DNA of 64,000 bases from Fictibacillus phosphorivorans (GTDB taxonomy: Bacteria; Bacillota; Bacilli; Bacillales; Fictibacillaceae), in assembly GCF_001629705.1 (NCBI RefSeq), contig NZ_CP015378.1, positions 3,038,001-3,102,000 on the forward strand, read 5' to 3'. Both the position numbers and the translations under genes were made by a program. Below, in pieces: positions 59,714 to 64,000 of the stretch. Within the stretch, counting starts at the first letter, position 1, and each line of letters starts with the position of its first letter. The notes under the pieces were generated by a model that searched no databases, was not told where the DNA came from, and was given only the letters and a program-made list of their open reading frames with translations.

Positions 59714-59889
59714 AAATAGGAGGTGTACTGTTGGTTAACTGACAATTTTCCTCTATATCTTCATATTTAGGATCATATGTTCGTTATGAGGTTTTGCTGC
59801 CTAGCCGCACAGACATCTTTTTGAACGTTTTTATCACATCTAATGGCTGACGCAGCGAAGAACCAATACGGATTCTTCGCTTTTTTTTT
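59714..59889 (+). ncRNA. Candidate non-coding RNA of about 175 nt
   Basis: A consensus promoter and a strong intrinsic terminator enclose about 175 nt without a convincing ORF. Local hairpins are visible: ATAGG-AGG with CCTCTAT, GTTGG/CTGAC inside it, TCATA/TATGA around TGTTCGT, and TGCTGC/GCCGCA. I do not recognise a known riboswitch or 6S-like closing stem. After the terminator, 120 nt remain before ytzE. It could be a trans-acting sRNA or an attenuating leader of ytzE. The 427-nt gap 59582-60008 holds nothing else that I can support. Confidence 0.65.
59855..59889 (+). terminator. Intrinsic terminator of the candidate small RNA
   Basis: GCGAAGAA/TTCTTCGC perfect 8-bp stem with a 10-nt loop and T9. 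Confidence 0.9.
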
Positions 59890-60008
59890 ATAAAAAAGGA
59901 TGGGTCTTATGAATTAAAAAGAATGTAATACAACATTCATATTTCATTAACTTTAGACTGGTATCATATAGTGTGTTAACAACTATCTAAATAACAAGGA
60001 GTGGTTTT

Positions 60009-60227
60009 TTGAGTCCTTCAACTGACAGAATGTTGAATCGTGTGAAAGCCCTGTATTTGTTTATTCGCAAGAAAGGTACTGTAACAACACGAGAACTAGT
60101 TGAAGAATTTGGAACTACGCAACGTACCATCCAGAGAGATCTTAATGTCCTCTCTTATAACAATTTAGTAACAAGTCCTGCCCGAGGAATGTGGGAAACA
60201 ACAGGCAAAAAAGTAAAAGTATCTTAA
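60009..60227 (+). CDS. ytzE: DeoR-type HTH protein YtzE
   Basis: The 72-residue product is only the DeoR N-terminal winged helix (LYLFIRKKGTVTTRELVEEFGTTQRTIQRDLNVLSYNNLVT), without a sugar-phosphate effector domain. TTG start with AAGGAG 7 nt upstream. Such stand-alone domains exist as YtzE in B. subtilis; targets are unknown. Confidence 0.88.
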   Translation: MSPSTDRMLNRVKALYLFIRKKGTVTTRELVEEFGTTQRTIQRDLNVLSYNNLVTSPARGMWETTGKKVKVS

Positions 60228-60269
60228 AAAACATATTATATATTGGATAAGCAAATGTACATGAATAAT

Positions 60270-60301
60270 CCCCGCTAAAAATATTAGCGGGGACTTTTTT
60301 T
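60270..60301 (+). terminator. Intrinsic terminator of ytzE
   Basis: CCCCGCTAA/TTAGCGGGG stem, 5-nt loop, then ACTTTTTTT. Confidence 0.9.
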
Positions 60302-60316
60302 GTTTTAAAAGTTTAT

Positions 60317-60952
60317 TTAAAGTTCATCTTTGTTGTCTTTCAAGAGCAGATCAGGTGTTCTTTCAATATTCCATTCGCGACTTTCCCAATTTGGAGTTCC
60401 GGAAACAGGCATATACTTATCATCCTGACCGAATAGGTTCTTCCAAAATCCTTCTGCTAAAGAAAAGCCAATCACTTGCTGACGGTCTGTATCGATGATA
60501 AGATCTTTTATCTTTCCGATCTTTTCACCATCCTGATCAATGACATCCCAATCTTTTATGGCCATATACGAATAACATTCTTTAGGTTCATCTCTTTGGA
60601 GTTCATTTCCAGAAAACACGAGTTTCTCTTCATCAAATTCTTTCACCTGATGCCAAGGAATAAAAAAGGTTTCTTTTCCATAGTTCTGATTAGCAGCAAG
60701 AGTAGAGCTTCCTGTAAACGGAGTATGTTGTGTACCAATACCCGAAGTGGCAGCAACAACTGTTTCCATATGCTTATCTGAGGGAATCTCTTCACGCTGG
60801 TTGATTCCGTTGTCAACGGTGTACGTAAAATAACATAAACGGTGATCGTACATATTAAATAGAATATCGTTGATTTTATGCTGTGTTTCTTCAGTCGAAA
60901 TCGTATGATTTTGAGCGTTAGCACCCATTAACTTTTCTGCAGATAATTTCAT
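60317..60952 (-). CDS. PRC-barrel domain protein
   Basis: The 211-residue protein holds two PRC-barrel-like segments; the second is clear (WDVIDQDGEKIGKIKDLIIDTDRQQVIGFSLAEGF, about 138-172), the first weaker around FFIPWHQVKEFDEEKLVF. PRC barrels act as small binding platforms, e.g. in RimM and sporulation YlmC/YrrD-type proteins. Function unknown; AAAAGGAG precedes the ATG. Confidence 0.8.
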   Translation of the reverse strand: MKLSAEKLMGANAQNHTISTEETQHKINDILFNMYDHRLCYFTYTVDNGINQREEIPSDKHMETVVAATSGIGTQHTPFTGSSTLAANQNYGKETFFIPWHQVKEFDEEKLVFSGNELQRDEPKECYSYMAIKDWDVIDQDGEKIGKIKDLIIDTDRQQVIGFSLAEGFWKNLFGQDDKYMPVSGTPNWESREWNIERTPDLLLKDNKDEL

Positions 60953-60993
60953 TGGTATGCAACTCCTTTTTATTGGAAGATACCCCTTATAAA

Positions 60994-61722
60994 TTATTCA
61001 AAAACATCTCCTTTTAAAGAAAGTAAAGATAGTTCTTCTTCTGCAAGCTCACGATACATTCCTAACTCAAGGGACTCATCAAGCTTTAATTGTCCCATCT
61101 TAATTCGTTTCAAGAAGATGACCTTTCTCCCAATAGCCTCGAACATTCTTTTCACTTGATGAAACTTTCCTTCGGTGATGGTTAACTCGATCTCTGATTC
61201 ATCGTTATCATCTGTCAATATTTTCAGGAAGGCAGGTTTTGTTTTATACCCATCATCTAAGATGACACCCTCTTTAAAACTTTCAAATGCATCTTCTGGA
61301 ATCGATCCATTTATTTTTGCGTAATAAGTCTTAGGTACATGTTTTTTTGGGGATAGCAATGAATGTGACAACTGCCCATCATTAGTCAAAATCAACAATC
61401 CTTCTGTATCGATGTCTAGTCTGCCTACAGGGAAAGGTTCGAAATTCTGATCTTCCATATAGAGTAGATCGATCACCGTCTCATGCCTAGAGTCTTCAGT
61501 CGCTGAGATTACTCCTTGAGGCTTGTTCATCATGAGATAGATAAACTCCTTATAAACCGCTTCTTCTCCATGAACCATAACCTTGTCCTGATCAGGATCT
61601 GCTTGTGTCTTAGCATCTTTAATAACCTCACCGTTCAACGTAACAGCACCTGATTTTAATAATTGTTTCACTTCTTTTCTACTTCCATAGCCTGTGTTTG
61701 ATAACCATTTATCAATTCTCAT
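60994..61722 (-). CDS. ytzG: 16S rRNA pseudouridine synthase, RsuA family
   Basis: The 242-residue enzyme has an N-terminal S4 RNA-binding domain (MRIDKWLSNTGYGSRKEVKQLLKSGAVTLNG) and a pseudouridine synthase domain with the catalytic Asp in GRLDIDTEGLLILTNDG. The RsuA family modifies U516 of 16S rRNA. It lies between ytzE and ytgP as ytzG does in B. subtilis. Confidence 0.93.
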   Translation of the reverse strand: MRIDKWLSNTGYGSRKEVKQLLKSGAVTLNGEVIKDAKTQADPDQDKVMVHGEEAVYKEFIYLMMNKPQGVISATEDSRHETVIDLLYMEDQNFEPFPVGRLDIDTEGLLILTNDGQLSHSLLSPKKHVPKTYYAKINGSIPEDAFESFKEGVILDDGYKTKPAFLKILTDDNDESEIELTITEGKFHQVKRMFEAIGRKVIFLKRIKMGQLKLDESLELGMYRELAEEELSLLSLKGDVFE

Positions 61723-61824
61723 ATGAAACCTCCTGATTTAATGATCTTTTTTTCCTATATTATTGTAAAAAATTGATTGATTTTTGAAGAAACGGGGTAA
61801 TTTAGTACTATAGGAGGAATTGGA

Positions 61825-62259
61825 ATGAAAAGGAAAATAGGTCTTCTAGCAACCGCACGAAAAAAAGCTTCTACCCCTTCTGCAGCTATAGATTTATACA
61901 TAAGTCCCTTATTCGTTAAGTCTGTTCAATACGCACAAAACCATTATGATGATTTTTTCTTTTTTAGTGCTAAAGAAGGACTCGTAACGAAAGACCAATA
62001 CATTGAACCGTATAATGTTTCTATCAAAAATTTTACGACATCTGAAAAACGGGAATGGGCCCACCATGTTATACAAGACTTAGAACAAAACATCAAGCCT
62101 TCTCAATGTAAGATCTACATTCACGGCGGATGGGTATACCGAGAATTTTTACAGCCCGCCCTTGAAAGAGCTGGATTTCAATTCGAAGTTCCGCTTGAAG
62201 GATACAGCATTGGTAATCAGCTAAAATGGTATGATGAACAGAATCAAGTCAAAAAATGA
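61825..62259 (+). CDS. DUF6884/YaaA-like small protein
   Basis: The 144-residue protein begins KRKIGLLATARKKAS and contains FFFSAKEGLVTKDQYIEPYN, the pattern of the DUF6884 family, which looks like a reduced YaaA/queuine-type fold. No function is known; a link to nucleotide or DNA base chemistry is only suggested by the family. GGAGG lies 7 nt before the ATG. It ends at a strong terminator shared with ytgP. Confidence 0.75.
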   Translation: MKRKIGLLATARKKASTPSAAIDLYISPLFVKSVQYAQNHYDDFFFFSAKEGLVTKDQYIEPYNVSIKNFTTSEKREWAHHVIQDLEQNIKPSQCKIYIHGGWVYREFLQPALERAGFQFEVPLEGYSIGNQLKWYDEQNQVKK

Positions 62260-62274
62260 AGAATACCGCAGAAA

Positions 62275-62306
62275 AAGAAGGCTACTTATTAGCCTTCTTT
62301 TTTCTT
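62275..62306. terminator. Bidirectional terminator, DUF6884 gene / ytgP
   Basis: AAGAAGGCTA/TAGCCTTCTT perfect stem, 5-nt loop, A/T runs on both sides. Confidence 0.9.
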
Positions 62307-62310
62307 GAAC

Positions 62311-63915
62311 TTATTTTCTGCGTTTCAAAAAAGGAATGCGGTCACCTAATATGATATTTAATAATCCAGATCGGTGACTTAAGAACACATACACCGCTCC
62401 CCCAGTGAGAATACCGATTGTTAATTTAATGATCGTATCAAGCCTTGTTTCTGTCTCTCCTAAAAGCGAAGATACGATCATAACCGTTACAGCCATCGCT
62501 GCGCAAAATAACGTGATCAAGACAGTTCTTCTATACACCCATTTAAATGAGAAACCACTGTATTTTTTAATGATATACAGATTGAACAAAATTGAAAGGG
62601 TATATCCGATGTCTGTTGCAATAACAGAGCCAGTCCCACCGAACACTAACAATAATGGTTTGTTTAGGATCAACTTTGCTAAAAAACCAGCTGATAGACT
62701 GATAAATGCATAACGTTGCTGGTTCAATCCTTGTAGAATCGCTGCCGTAACGGTAAACATCGCAAACCATAGCGCGGTTGGCGCGTACCATTGTAGATAA
62801 TAGCCACCTGTCTCCATCGATGATAATCCAAAAAGTGCACCATATGCAGGGTATGCAAGAACCGTTAGCCCGATCGCTGCTGGCGCTGTTAAAAACAACA
62901 CCATCTGAAACGTCTGCGTGATCTGCTTATGAAGGATTTCATCATCGTTTTGGGTAAACGACTTCGTTATTACAGGTATTAAAGTTAGTGCAAGAGCAGT
63001 TGCTAATGAAACAGGAATCATAACAAGCTTATGCGCGATCTGTGTGATGATGGCGAATACAGACTCCGCTTCTTTTAGCGTATAATCCATTTGCTTAAGT
63101 GTGTTTACGATCGTAAACTGATCCACCATCTGATAGAGTGGAATCGCTAGGCCAACAGCTACAAACGGGATCGCGTACTTAATCGTTTCCTTATAAATAT
63201 CTTTTAACGAAATATCTGCAACAGGTTTACTTTCTTTATACATCTTGTCCAGATGCGGTTTTCTTTTGATCCAATACCAGATGAGAACGGCTAAGCCTGC
63301 GATTGCACCTAGAGTAGCTGCAAATGTAGAAAGCGCTACGGCTGTCGTAATCTCACCTTTCATTAAATTGATGACCACATAACTTCCAACAAGAATGAAC
63401 ACAATACGAACGATCTGTTCAACGACTTGCGACACAGCTGTTGGTCCCATAGATTGAAAGCCTTGGAAGTAACCTCGAATCAAACTCATGGAAGGTACTA
63501 CGATTAAAGCCGTACTTACCATTCGGATAACTAATGTAATATCTTCGATGCTGTTGCCTTGTCCGCCTTTTTCATCAATGATCTGATGAGCAAGTATTGG
63601 CGCCAACATATACAGTATGACAAAAGCTAGTGTTCCAGTCAGTGTCATGACAAGGAGACCCGATTTCAGTAATTTTCTTCCTGCTGCATAATCTCCTAAT
63701 GCATTATATTTAGAAACAAATTTAGAAACAGCAAGCGGAACTCCCATTGTGGAAATACTAAGTAGTATGGTATATGGAATATAAGCATAGCCGTATAGGG
63801 CCATACCTTGTTCTTCTACTAGATTGGTAAATGGAATGACAAAGATCAATCCGATAAATTTCGAGAAAAACGTCGCAGCGGATAAGATCAATGTTCCACG
63901 AAGTAATCGAGACAA
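62311..63915 (-). CDS. murJ: Lipid II flippase MurJ (YtgP), MOP superfamily
   Basis: The 534-residue protein has about 14 membrane helices and the SpoVB/MurJ-type start LLRGTLILSAATFFSKFIGL, with the RGYFQGFQSMGPTAVSQVVEQIVRI motif of helices 4-5. B. subtilis YtgP, redundantly with Amj, moves lipid II across the membrane. Start is TTG 63913-63915; AGGAG lies about 12 nt upstream. A TGATACAAT extended -10 lies further up on the minus strand. Confidence 0.93.
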   Translation of the reverse strand: MSRLLRGTLILSAATFFSKFIGLIFVIPFTNLVEEQGMALYGYAYIPYTILLSISTMGVPLAVSKFVSKYNALGDYAAGRKLLKSGLLVMTLTGTLAFVILYMLAPILAHQIIDEKGGQGNSIEDITLVIRMVSTALIVVPSMSLIRGYFQGFQSMGPTAVSQVVEQIVRIVFILVGSYVVINLMKGEITTAVALSTFAATLGAIAGLAVLIWYWIKRKPHLDKMYKESKPVADISLKDIYKETIKYAIPFVAVGLAIPLYQMVDQFTIVNTLKQMDYTLKEAESVFAIITQIAHKLVMIPVSLATALALTLIPVITKSFTQNDDEILHKQITQTFQMVLFLTAPAAIGLTVLAYPAYGALFGLSSMETGGYYLQWYAPTALWFAMFTVTAAILQGLNQQRYAFISLSAGFLAKLILNKPLLLVFGGTGSVIATDIGYTLSILFNLYIIKKYSGFSFKWVYRRTVLITLFCAAMAVTVMIVSSLLGETETRLDTIIKLTIGILTGGAVYVFLSHRSGLLNIILGDRIPFLKRRK

Positions 63916-64000
63916 CTATTTTCAGCTCCTACTAATCATCCTAAAAAACATTATTGATATTGTATCACATTAAAAGCGGATGTAACCTACTTTAACTTTT

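Noticed and set aside
59714..59889. 6S RNA or a standard riboswitch
   Set aside because: The 5' and 3' ends do not pair into a closing stem, and none of the conserved riboswitch cores I know is present.
1..64000. CRISPR array, transposase, prophage or conjugation module
   Set aside because: No regularly spaced direct repeats, transposase-like ORF, integrase or phage structural gene was seen; gene order is that of a core Bacillus segment with small insertions.

Overview
The window reads as a contiguous, almost fully coding stretch of chromosome from an endospore-forming Bacillaceae. The evidence is an alpha/beta small acid-soluble spore protein, strong GGAGG-type ribosome binding sites with several TTG/GTG starts, Firmicutes-type cis-RNAs (tyrosine T-box, S4 leader, preQ1-I riboswitch), candidate sigma-A/B/D promoters, CcpA, and a gene order matching the 'yt' segment of Bacillus subtilis (ytcI-sspA-thiI-nifZ-ezrA-hisJ-yttP-ytsP-rpsD-tyrS-acsA-acuABC-ccpA-aroA-ytxJHG-murC-sftA-ytpQ-ytpP ... 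ytoP ... ytnP-trmB-ytzH-ytmP-amyX-ytlRQP-ytkP-ytjP-ytzE-ytzG-ytgP). It is not B. subtilis itself: braB and the diguanylate cyclase gene ytrP are missing, and several genes are inserted. A Fictibacillus-like genus is my guess and is not proven. No IS element, prophage, CRISPR array, rRNA or tRNA gene was seen.

Layout. 1-9.6 kb: partial acyl-CoA synthetase, sspA, sulfur relay pair nifZ-thiI, division regulator ezrA, hisJ, TetR regulator yttP, free-methionine sulfoxide reductase, and a methionine gamma-lyase with a cre-like site at its promoter. 9.7-17.2 kb: rpsD with its autoregulatory leader, a soluble PAS chemoreceptor, an aldo/keto reductase, T-box-controlled tyrS, and a class A PBP with an FN3 and Pro-rich tail. 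17.2-24.9 kb: acetyl-CoA synthetase and its acuABC deacetylation/acetylation module, mtnN-ccpA, and DAHP synthase aroA. 25-32.6 kb: a large FtsA-like ATPase with an unusual beta-rich C-terminal half, the ytxGHJ stress operon with a sigma-B-like promoter, aminopeptidase ampS, murC, and nicotinate phosphoribosyltransferase. 32.9-41.9 kb: DNA translocase sftA, ytpQ, a detached queF, thioredoxin ytpP, a PfoR-like membrane protein, a chemoreceptor with a sigma-D-like promoter, and an MltG-like transglycosylase. 42-49.8 kb: NTPase, M42 peptidase, queDEC behind a preQ1-I riboswitch, small secreted/membrane proteins, lactonase ytnP, trmB, ytzH, ytmP. 50-64 kb: pullulanase amyX, ytlRQP, cysteine synthase-like ytkP, an MFS transporter, PepV, potassium channel YugO, a candidate orphan small RNA, ytzE, a PRC-barrel protein, a pseudouridine synthase, a small YaaA/DUF6884-like protein and the lipid II flippase ytgP/murJ.

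Themes. Cell envelope and division genes recur (ezrA, pbp, FtsA-like ATPase, murC, sftA, mltG-like, murJ). Carbon overflow control is local: ccpA lies a few kilobases from cre-like sites at acuA/acsA and megL. Sulfur and methionine chemistry is represented by nifZ, thiI, ytsP, megL, mtnN and ytkP. The least explained items are the FtsA-like fusion (24981-27134), the roughly 175-nt RNA at about 59714-59889, a three-copy intergenic repeat family, and an unknown membrane protein preceded by a perfect palindrome (46329-46865).
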